This document shows positions 1-5,829 of a stretch of 9,551 bases of DNA, piece after piece. The stretch comes from Planctomycetota bacterium (GTDB lineage Bacteria; Planctomycetota; Phycisphaerae; WQYP01). The stretch lies in the NCBI GenBank assembly GCA_021852245.1, contig JAJZNY010000167.1, positions 1 through 9,551 of the forward strand, in the 5' to 3' direction. The notes beneath the pieces were generated by a model. The model made no database searches and was not told where the DNA came from. It worked only from the letters and a program-made list of their open reading frames with translations. Both the position numbers and the translations under genes were made by a program. How positions within the stretch are numbered: the stretch's first letter is position 1; every line of letters starts with the position of its first letter.

Positions 1-1544
1 GCCTCAGCGCCCTGATCGGGGTTGGTATCGGTCAATGAAAGATAATTGAGCGACAGATGGCTGATGAGCCGCCACGCTGTTTCCTTCTGGGCGACCGACA
101 TTCGAGGTGCGGTGAGGGGCCCGTCAACCACCCGAATCGCACATGATGGGAGGCTGCCCACCATCTGCATATCGGTGGCACCCTTGCCGACGGCCATGAA
201 CAGTGGCAGATCGCGGTTGGTGCATAACGCATCGATCCCTAATTGCAGCAGAGTGGTCGAATAGGGCGCATTTTTTTCATCCACCAGCGAGACATAGACC
301 TCGGATCCCGCGTACTGCGAGCGACCGCCGACCCGCCGCTCCTTTTCCGAAGGCACGCGTGGCTCGCGCCGCAACTGATAATAGGCATTGCGGTCGGCAT
401 CAAAATCGGTGGCCCGGTAAAACGGCTGGAATGGCTGCTGATCTTCCCGTGTTGCGCCGTAGCCGGTGACGCGTTGAATATCAAAAATTTCATAGTCCAG
501 CGGGCGGGTGATATCCGCCGTGACATGATATTCGTGGAAGCGGTCTTCCAGATGAATGCGGCTGCAGGTTTTTTCAAAAAGATTGATAACCGGTGTGCAG
601 AAGAGGCGCAGATTCGATATGGTGAGAGCATTTTCCAGGCGGGGATCCCGCTGCGAAAATAGAAATATGATCTCTACGGTATTGAACACCGATCGGCCCA
701 TAGACGGACCAAGCTGGGAGAGGGAAAAGAAGCAGAATCGTTGAGGCAGAGAAAAGTATTCCCGCAGCAGCCGGTATCCGGCAAAGGTCCGGGTACCGAC
801 GGGCAGCAGAGCTTCCGCTTCAGCAATCCCCTGGGGTTGCAGGTGCACCGGATCGATGGAGGTGAGCCACGGCGGCGGAACACCTTCAGGTTTGACCATC
901 ACGCCGATGCAGTGACCGAAAAGCTGCTCATGGAGAGGGTATTGCAGGCTCGAGTCGCCGCTGATGTAAAAGCTCAACTGGTCGGCGGCAATTTTATCCA
1001 GTGTCAGGGCGGGGAGAATACTGCTGATGCGAACTTTAAGCGCCGCTCGCATGCTTCGGTTCTCGGGCAGGCCCCAGGCGGCCATCTCCCGGCTGGTGTA
1101 GGCGACATCGGTTATCTGCAGGGGAAATATCTTCAGTGGGTGGGCAGTCCGAAAGCGGCAGGCTGTCACTTCATCGCGACCGATGTTACTATCGAGGTAA
1201 CTTCCCGCGGGAACGGGAAATCCCCCGATGAAATTGGCCGCCTCACGCGGATCGGGAGTGAATTCCACAATGCCCATGGCGGGCAGCGGCGCCAGATATT
1301 GGGGATAAATGGTTTCAAGAAGGCTCTGCGTGAAGCGGGGAAACTGAGCATCGAGTTTCATGTCGATGCGCGCGGTAAGGAATGCGACACCTTCCAGCAG
1401 GCGTTCGACGTAGGGATCTGGACAGGGTATCTGATCTAGGCTCAGGCGGCCGGCAATTTTCGGAAACTGCCGGGCGAAGTCCTTTCCCATTTCACGGAGA
1501 AAGAGCAGTTCCTGCTCGTAATATTCAAGGATTCGCTTATCCAT
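1..1544 (-). CDS. tssF: T6SS baseplate protein TssF (VasA/ImpG family), C-terminus cut by window edge
   Basis: TssF is a cytoplasmic baseplate subunit that forms the wedge with TssE, TssG and TssK. I translated the minus strand from the ATG at 1544-1542 and found 514 uninterrupted codons running off the left edge; the family is usually about 600 residues, so roughly the last sixth is missing. Family hallmarks seen: the opening MDKRILEYYEQELLFLRE, then an FPKIAGRL segment (residues 27-34), an ETIYPQYLAPLPAMGIVEF segment (77-95), a QRFCFFSLSQLG segment (268-279), and a PVINLFEKTCSRIHLEDRF segment followed by RPLDYEIFDIQRVTG (318-361). The start overlaps the last 8 bases of tssE (AATGGATAA arrangement) and has no clear ribosome binding site of its own, which suggests translational coupling. 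The basic stretch at 392-408 (RREPRVPSEKERRVGGR) is a likely surface loop. Identity is firm; only the C-terminal end is unseen. Confidence 0.95.
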   Translation of the reverse strand, partial: MDKRILEYYEQELLFLREMGKDFARQFPKIAGRLSLDQIPCPDPYVERLLEGVAFLTARIDMKLDAQFPRFTQSLLETIYPQYLAPLPAMGIVEFTPDPREAANFIGGFPVPAGSYLDSNIGRDEVTACRFRTAHPLKIFPLQITDVAYTSREMAAWGLPENRSMRAALKVRISSILPALTLDKIAADQLSFYISGDSSLQYPLHEQLFGHCIGVMVKPEGVPPPWLTSIDPVHLQPQGIAEAEALLPVGTRTFAGYRLLREYFSLPQRFCFFSLSQLGPSMGRSVFNTVEIIFLFSQRDPRLENALTISNLRLFCTPVINLFEKTCSRIHLEDRFHEYHVTADITRPLDYEIFDIQRVTGYGATREDQQPFQPFYRATDFDADRNAYYQLRREPRVPSEKERRVGGRSQYAGSEVYVSLVDEKNAPYSTTLLQLGIDALCTNRDLPLFMAVGKGATDMQMVGSLPSCAIRVVDGPLTAPRMSVAQKETAWRLISHLSLNYLSLTDTNPDQGAE

Positions 1545-2055
1545 TGCTGCGCTGCGTTACCTGGCATAAGCCGGTTTCCAAATCCACCTCGGTCCGGACA
1601 AATAAAACATCCGGCATCGGCACCGCCCAGAGATCGGCGCGGATCTCAAAGTCCACCCGGTTGCCCGAGAAGCTTCGGTCCACCGCTGCCGTTGCCTTGA
1701 CGAGAACTGTTTCCGGAAGAAGCCGCGGTTCATAGGTGCGAATGGCGTCTGCGATCACCTGTTCGAGAGACTCCACGGACACGCTGGATTCGGTCCCGCC
1801 ACCCATCGCCGGAATGCCAAAATTCAGCACTGACCGGGCCACGAGCGGATAGGTATTCAGACCGTCGGAATCCGGATGGCGGGTGGAGTTCAGCAGCCAT
1901 CCGATATCGCGAAGCACCGACGAACGGAGTTGCGTGATGGTGGCCGTGCGCGCCGTACGCGATTCCATCTGTGTATCGGGATTATCATCAGTAAGTCGAT
2001 CCAGCAGGAACGGCATGAGCCGATCCCGCGAGATGACCTCTTCTCCGGGCATCAT
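1537..2055 (-). CDS. tssE: T6SS baseplate protein TssE (gp25-like)
   Basis: TssE is the T6SS counterpart of phage T4 gp25, a small cytoplasmic baseplate wedge protein that primes sheath polymerisation. The 172-residue product matches the usual TssE size. Visible marks are an N-terminal LMPFLLDRLTDD helix (residues 13-24), the gp25-domain opening QLRSSVLRDIGWLLNS (42-57), the NTYPLVARSVLNFGIP segment (67-82), the conserved IRTYEPRLLPETV stretch with its Glu-Pro-Arg (105-117), and the closing beta strands around VDFEIRADLWAVP. The frame is open further upstream inside tagJ, but that longer start would add unrelated sequence. I place the start at the ATG overlapping the tagJ stop (ATGA). A second ATG follows immediately (2052), and the GGAGG at 2064-2060 is 4 bases from the first and 7 from the second, so translation may actually begin at 2052. 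The stop overlaps the tssF start. Confidence 0.95.
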   Translation of the reverse strand: MMPGEEVISRDRLMPFLLDRLTDDNPDTQMESRTARTATITQLRSSVLRDIGWLLNSTRHPDSDGLNTYPLVARSVLNFGIPAMGGGTESSVSVESLEQVIADAIRTYEPRLLPETVLVKATAAVDRSFSGNRVDFEIRADLWAVPMPDVLFVRTEVDLETGLCQVTQRSNG

Positions 2056-2855
2056 CCACCCTCCAACTGCGGTGACTGAAATCTGATGTTTCGCACTTCC
2101 AGGAGCGGATACTCCGCATCGGCGGATGCCAGCAACCGATGGCCCAACCCAATCGAAATCCCCCCCTGCTCCTGCCAATCGGTTGATCGGCTCATCATCA
2201 TCGATGGGTCACCGTGTTCCACGGTTCCCGGATAGCGAACCGGGATAAATCCCACCGCTTTACCCTGATTGCTCCACGTGAAGCTCGCAGGTATCCAGAC
2301 CAGATCACGCAGATCGGCTGGCTTTTCGATTTGAATCTCCGCGATATTCTTGAAGGGGACCCAGTAATAATTCCCCTTGACGATCACTTCCAGGACCGGC
2401 CCGAGTCGGCCATCCACATCGGCGAGCCACTCGAACGGTTTGCCATCGATGCTTCCACCAGTCTGCGGAGCGGCGTCGAAGGCGGCATCATGCAGGCGGA
2501 CGGCTTCATCAACCTTGCCGTTCGCCAGCAGTTTGGAGGATTCAACCAGCCACCCCAGCCAGGGCTCGGGTTCGCCAAGGAGCATGGGCGTTTTATGGCC
2601 AGCAAAAACGCTGTTTCTGACCGCCTCGGCGGCAATCACCTCGCGGTACACGGTTACCATTAACAGCGCGGAGGCGTCGAGATCAGCGATGACGTTAAGC
2701 TGGGTAACCGCCCGGTCCCACTGGCCTAGCAGAGCCAATAACTGGAAGAGGAATATCCGCAGCTTGGGATCGGTCGGAGCCTTGCGTACCGCCGCCTGAA
2801 GTTCGTCAAGCGCTGCCCCCGCCTGTCCCTGTTTGACTAATACTTCGGCATTCAT
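2052..2855 (-). CDS. tagJ: T6SS accessory protein TagJ (ImpE/HsiE1 family)
   Basis: TagJ/ImpE is an accessory protein of some T6SS classes. In the P. aeruginosa H1 system it binds the N-terminal helix of TssB and is thought to help ClpV act on the contracted sheath. The 267-residue product has the family's normal size. The N-terminal third is a TPR-like helical region (residues 4-60: GQAGAALDELQAAVRKAPTD, then FLFQLLALLGQWDRAVTQL), followed by a second helical repeat ending AAFDAAP (about 104-130). The C-terminal half carries ImpE hallmarks: DGKPFEWLADVDGRLGPVLE (137-156), YYWVPFKNIAEIQIEKPADLRDLVW (163-187) and FIPVRYPGT (203-211). An in-frame stop precedes the ATG, and the ribosome binding site is weak (GAGG 10 bases upstream). 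The gene lies 96 bases after hcp, behind a terminator-like hairpin, and its TGA overlaps the tssE start. Its presence groups this system with H1-type (i3-like) T6SSs. Confidence 0.95.
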   Translation of the reverse strand: MNAEVLVKQGQAGAALDELQAAVRKAPTDPKLRIFLFQLLALLGQWDRAVTQLNVIADLDASALLMVTVYREVIAAEAVRNSVFAGHKTPMLLGEPEPWLGWLVESSKLLANGKVDEAVRLHDAAFDAAPQTGGSIDGKPFEWLADVDGRLGPVLEVIVKGNYYWVPFKNIAEIQIEKPADLRDLVWIPASFTWSNQGKAVGFIPVRYPGTVEHGDPSMMMSRSTDWQEQGGISIGLGHRLLASADAEYPLLEVRNIRFQSPQLEGG

Positions 2856-2885
2856 CTGCCCAGGGCCTCATGTTACGGTGCCGGG

Positions 2886-2927
2886 AAATAAAATCGCGTC
2901 GGCACGATCAGGTCGCCGTACCGACGC
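2886..2927 (-). terminator. Intrinsic terminator-like hairpin between hcp and tagJ
   Basis: Read on the minus strand, GCGTCGGTACG pairs with CGTGCCGACGC over 11 base pairs (one G-T wobble) around a 10-base loop, followed directly by GATTTTATTT. This is the form of a Rho-independent terminator. It begins 24 bases after the hcp stop, while the operon continues into tagJ. The likely role is partial termination (attenuation) or 3'-end protection, giving more hcp mRNA than downstream baseplate mRNA. The T-run is interrupted, so read-through is plausible. Confidence 0.7.
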
Positions 2928-2951
2928 AACGGTTTGCATCTGATTAGAGCG

Positions 2952-3437
2952 TCAGGTAACCGCCTTTTTTGCAACGTCATATTTGAGAGATTTCGTAGGG
3001 CCTTTCGATCCGTCATCTTTGATCGCCGTCGCATCAAATTGCATATTCGTGAAGCTGATGGAGAGCGAAATGCCCATGTCCCGAAGCCCCACGCCCGAAT
3101 CGCTTATCGCGATATTGCTGAAGGCACAGTCAGTAAGCGTCCATTTCTGATAGACGACCGGGTTTTCAGAAGATGTCACGGACTCGATCGTGATCGTCTT
3201 GACGGTCTTGCCGGTCACGACATAGTTGACGAGAGTCGGCACTCCACTGGCTCCAGGCATGGCGACTGTGATTTCACCGACTTGCGTCTCGCCACCACTG
3301 CGTCCACCTGCGGAGCCCGGCATCCCGCCACCCATATTCATCGCATTGAAGGAGTAAGCGTTTAAGTCGAACCACTTGTCGTGTCCCTTTTGCGTGGAAT
3401 CTCCTTCGATGCCTTCAATTTTCATGTACATGCTCAT
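2952..3437 (-). CDS. hcp: T6SS tube protein Hcp
   Basis: Hcp forms the stacked hexameric rings of the T6SS inner tube, is exported on firing, and can carry small effectors in its lumen. The 161-residue product has the family size. It opens MSMYMKIEGIEGDSTQKGH (residues 1-19), the typical first strand of Hcp, followed by the DLNAYSFNAMNM segment. A Gly/Met/Ser-rich loop (36-49) lies where Hcp1 of P. aeruginosa also has a Gly-rich loop. Later segments are QVGEITVAM (52-60), KTITIESV (80-87), VYQKWTLTDCAFSNIAIS (95-112) and SLSISFTNMQFDA (124-136), which fit the beta-barrel pattern. A strong ribosome binding site (GAGGAG, 3449-3444) sits 6 bases before the ATG. The gene is flanked by two hairpins, consistent with separate control of hcp mRNA level. 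There is no C-terminal extension, so this is a plain structural Hcp rather than an evolved effector fusion. Confidence 0.95.
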   Translation of the reverse strand: MSMYMKIEGIEGDSTQKGHDKWFDLNAYSFNAMNMGGGMPGSAGGRSGGETQVGEITVAMPGASGVPTLVNYVVTGKTVKTITIESVTSSENPVVYQKWTLTDCAFSNIAISDSGVGLRDMGISLSISFTNMQFDATAIKDDGSKGPTKSLKYDVAKKAVT

Positions 3438-3469
3438 AGTGTTCTCCTCTATTGTGAAGTTCTAAATTG

Positions 3470-3494
3470 TTCCGACCGCACCGTACGGTCAGAA
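3470..3494 (-). promoter_or_regulatory. Hairpin in the tssC-hcp gap
   Basis: On the minus strand TTCTGACCG pairs with CGGTCGGAA (9 base pairs, one T-G wobble) around a 7-base loop. It begins 22 bases after the tssC stop and 33 bases upstream of the hcp ATG. The sequence after it is only mildly T-rich, so it is a poor terminator. It could be an mRNA processing or stability element at the 5' end of hcp message. The same stretch contains the 10-base perfect palindrome ACCGTACGGT (3480-3489), so a protein-binding site is an alternative. Confidence 0.45.
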
Positions 3495-3515
3495 TCATTT
3501 TCAAAAACCATCAGC

Positions 3516-5006
3516 TTATGCCCCTTTGGCGGATTTAAGCTTGGACACAAGCCGAAGCGAAACCGTCAACCCCTCAAGCTGATAATGGGGCCGCAAGTAA
3601 AACTTCGACGTGTAATAACCCGGATTACCCGGAATTTCCTCGACCTCGACCTCGGCGGCCGCCAGCGGCCGGCGGGCCTTGGCCTCTTCCGATGCGTTAG
3701 CGGGATCAGGTTCGACATACTGCATGATCCAATTATTCAACCAGCGGACCATATCTCCTTTTTCCTTAAAGCCACCGATCTTGTCCCGCACCATGCACTT
3801 GAGGAAGTGCGCAAAGCGACAACTTGCGAACAGGTAGGGCAGACGGGCGGCCAAATTCGCATTGGCCGTTGCATCCGGATCATCATACTCCGTCGGTTTA
3901 TGGAGCGATTGTGCGCCGATGAATACCGCGTAATCCGTATTTTTCCAATGCAGAAGCGGCATGAGGCCGTTCTTGGCCAATTCAGCCTCACGGCGATCGG
4001 TGATGGCGATTTCGGTGGGGCATTTCATATCCACGCCGCCGTCATCGGTGGGGAAAGTATGGCAAGGCAATCCTTCCACTGTACCGCCGCTCTCCACACC
4101 GCGAATGCGGGCGCACCAGCCGTAGAGCTTGAATGCCCGGTTGATGTTCACGCCCATGGCATAGGCGGAATTGGCCCAGACGTAGTTGTCGTGCTTGGCC
4201 CCCTCCATATCCTCTTCATAGGCGAATTCCTCCACCGGATTGGTTTTGGCCCCGTACGGGAGGCGGGAGAGGAATCGCGGCATGGTGAGCCCGATGTAAC
4301 GGGAATCTTCCGATTCCCGCAGCGACCGCCACGCGGCATATTCCGCCGTTTGGAATATCTTCGTCAGGTCACGCGGATCTGAGAGTTGCCGCCAGGAGTC
4401 GAAATTCATCACCGTTGGGGAGGCCGCGGAGATAAACGGGGCGTGAGCAGCAGCCGCTATCTGAGCCATACCGCTGAGAATCTCAACATCGGGCGGAGAG
4501 TGATCAAATTCGTAATCGCCGATCAGACAGCCGTAGGGAGCCCCACCGGGGGTACCGTATTCCTCTTCATAGATTTTCTTGAAGAGCGGGCTCTGATCCC
4601 AGGCGGTACCCTTGAACTTTTTAATGGTTTTTCCTAGATCCTTCTTGGAGATGTTTATGACGCGGATTTTGAGGTTTTCATCGGTTTCGGTGTTGTTCAC
4701 CAGATAGTGAAGGCCGCGCCACGCACCTTCCAATCGCCGAAACTCTTCATGATGCAGTATCAGATTGACCTGCTCGGATATTTTCTTGTCCAATTCGGCG
4801 ATGATGGATTCAATGCTGCGGCGGGCGTCGTCGGATATCAGGGCCGTGCGTTGCAGAGCCTGCTCCACGAGCGTGCCGACTGCCTCGCGCACCATACGAG
4901 AGGCTTCATCGGTCTTGGCACCGATGTTTTTGCTCAACAGACTTGAGAACTCATCAACTGTTTTGATTTCTTTTACGGGCGAAGACGCTTGCTGTTCGCG
5001 CGCCAT
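3516..5006 (-). CDS. tssC: T6SS contractile sheath large subunit TssC (VipB/ImpC/EvpB)
   Basis: TssC pairs with TssB to build the contractile sheath that drives the Hcp tube outward. At 496 residues it has the normal family length. Characteristic segments: an N-terminal helix region (residues 10-50), FRRLEGAWRGLHYLVNNTET (88-107), KIRVINISKKDL (112-123), the SPLFKKIYEEEYGTPGG block (138-154) and GCLIGDYEFDHSP (158-170). Then come the FISAASPTVM region (190-199), YIGLTMPRFLSRLPYG and NYVWANSAYAMG in the middle, and the C-terminal FAHFLKCMVRDKIG, WLNNWIMQYV and FYLRPHYQLEGLTVSLRLVS. A strong GGAGGT (5018-5013) lies 6 bases before the ATG. The gene follows tssB by 66 bases; that gap holds a short 5-bp GC hairpin (5045-5057). 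No truncation or lost motif is seen. Confidence 0.97.
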   Translation of the reverse strand: MAREQQASSPVKEIKTVDEFSSLLSKNIGAKTDEASRMVREAVGTLVEQALQRTALISDDARRSIESIIAELDKKISEQVNLILHHEEFRRLEGAWRGLHYLVNNTETDENLKIRVINISKKDLGKTIKKFKGTAWDQSPLFKKIYEEEYGTPGGAPYGCLIGDYEFDHSPPDVEILSGMAQIAAAAHAPFISAASPTVMNFDSWRQLSDPRDLTKIFQTAEYAAWRSLRESEDSRYIGLTMPRFLSRLPYGAKTNPVEEFAYEEDMEGAKHDNYVWANSAYAMGVNINRAFKLYGWCARIRGVESGGTVEGLPCHTFPTDDGGVDMKCPTEIAITDRREAELAKNGLMPLLHWKNTDYAVFIGAQSLHKPTEYDDPDATANANLAARLPYLFASCRFAHFLKCMVRDKIGGFKEKGDMVRWLNNWIMQYVEPDPANASEEAKARRPLAAAEVEVEEIPGNPGYYTSKFYLRPHYQLEGLTVSLRLVSKLKSAKGA

Positions 5007-5072
5007 ATGAAGACCTCCATGGTTATGTCTGATCTTTTGACAGTCGGGCGATGCCCGGCCGTCACCGTGTTG

Positions 5073-5585
5073 CTAAGACGCAGGTTTATCTTCCGCTTTC
5101 GGTGCCGAACCAAGCGCCGAAAGCAGAGCCGGGTCCTGAAGCACCTGCGCCACAAGTTGCTCAGCCTTATCCTTGCCGTCCATGTATGTAAGCAGATTCG
5201 CAAGCTGGGTGCGGGCGTTGAGCAACTTGGCCAGCGGTTCTACTTTTTTCGCCACCGCCGCCGGCGAAAAATCTTCCATACTCTCGAATGTCAGTTCGAC
5301 ATTGATGTTCCCTTCACCGGTCAGGGAATTGGGCACCTGAAACGCCACGCGAGGTTTCATCGCCTTCATGCGATCGTCAAAATTATCGACATCAATTTCC
5401 TGAAACGCCCGATCTTGAACGGCCGGCAGGGCATCTTTGGGATTCCCAGAGAGATCCGCCATGACCCCCATGACGAAGGGCAGATTGATCTTTTTCTCTG
5501 CGCCGTAAAGCTCGACATCGTATTCAATCTGCACACGCGGCGCCCGATTTCGAGCTACAAATTTCTGACTGCTTGCTTTTGCCAT
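5073..5585 (-). CDS. tssB: T6SS contractile sheath small subunit TssB (VipA/ImpB)
   Basis: TssB interlocks with TssC to form the sheath. The 170-residue product opens MAKASSQKFVARNRAPRV, a near-standard TssB start, followed by IEYDVELYGAEKKINLPFVMG (residues 20-40), VMADLSGNP (41-49), the FQEIDVDNFDDRMKAMKPRVAF stretch (61-82) and the C-terminal LNARTQLANLLTYMDGK helix (122-138). The frame could begin 6 codons earlier, but an AGGGG (5598-5594) sits 8 bases before the ATG at 5585 and protein homology starts there, so I use 5585. The Ala/Lys-rich tail is ordinary. TssB is the known docking partner of TagJ in H1-type systems, and tagJ is present downstream. A 236-base untranslated gap precedes it. 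Confidence 0.96.
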   Translation of the reverse strand: MAKASSQKFVARNRAPRVQIEYDVELYGAEKKINLPFVMGVMADLSGNPKDALPAVQDRAFQEIDVDNFDDRMKAMKPRVAFQVPNSLTGEGNINVELTFESMEDFSPAAVAKKVEPLAKLLNARTQLANLLTYMDGKDKAEQLVAQVLQDPALLSALGSAPKAEDKPAS

Positions 5586-5821
5586 GTGACGTGCCCCTGT
5601 CATTGACTTTTAATATGCGACCCGAAACGGGTAGTTCTCACAACCGAATCTCCCATCCCCCGCATTTGCGGCTGCAGCGCCGATGCTGTCAATGGAAACG
5701 CCGTCGGCGGTATTTGTCAAGTATCGTAAACGGGCCGCTCCAAACATCCGACACTCCAGTATATCTTATGTTTCGGCTCTCATCCTTCATAATCTTGATC
5801 CAAAAAACCTGACTATTTCAA
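5586..5821. other. Intergenic region upstream of tssB
   Basis: This 236-base stretch is the longest gap inside the T6SS cluster and holds no convincing gene. On the minus strand there are two exact TTGACA hexamers (5720-5715 and 5692-5687), but neither has a good -10 box at 16-18 bases, so no promoter can be called confidently. Between them is the odd-centred inverted repeat CGCCGACGGCG, an operator-like shape. A short inverted repeat ACCCG-TTT-CGGGT lies near 5619-5631. A 33-codon minus-strand ORF starting MKDESRNIRYTG has no ribosome binding site. The size and the preceding terminator-like hairpin suggest a separate transcription start for tssB onward. Confidence 0.5.
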
Positions 5822-5829
5822 TTATAGTC
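5802..5829 (-). terminator. Weak terminator-like hairpin at the end of the unknown gene
   Basis: On the minus strand GACTAT and ATAGTC form a perfect 6-base stem around a 7-base loop, followed by AGG and six T residues. The upstream arm overlaps the final codons and stop of the 5822-7255 gene. The stem is short and AT-rich, so termination is likely partial. It marks a possible transcript boundary between the tssA-unknown pair and the tssB operon. Confidence 0.45.

Noticed and set aside
741..1439. Plus-strand ORF of 232 codons opposite tssF
   Set aside because: It is antisense to tssF, whose minus-strand translation carries clear family motifs throughout; no ribosome binding site or family match was seen.
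2056..2178. Upstream extension of tssE to position 2178
   Set aside because: It would lie within tagJ in another frame and adds non-homologous residues before the normal TssE start.
3381..4382. Long plus-strand ORF of 333 codons opposite tssC and hcp
   Set aside because: It lies antisense to the strongly supported tssC and hcp genes, has no recognisable domain, and its composition is that of a reverse-frame shadow.
5045..5057. Five-base-pair GC hairpin between tssB and tssC
   Set aside because: The 3-base loop and lack of a T-run make it too weak to call a terminator; similar folds arise by chance in GC-rich DNA.
4989..5606. Plus-strand ORF of 205 codons opposite tssB
   Set aside because: It covers the whole of tssB in antisense and reads as Arg/His-rich low-meaning sequence, typical of a shadow.
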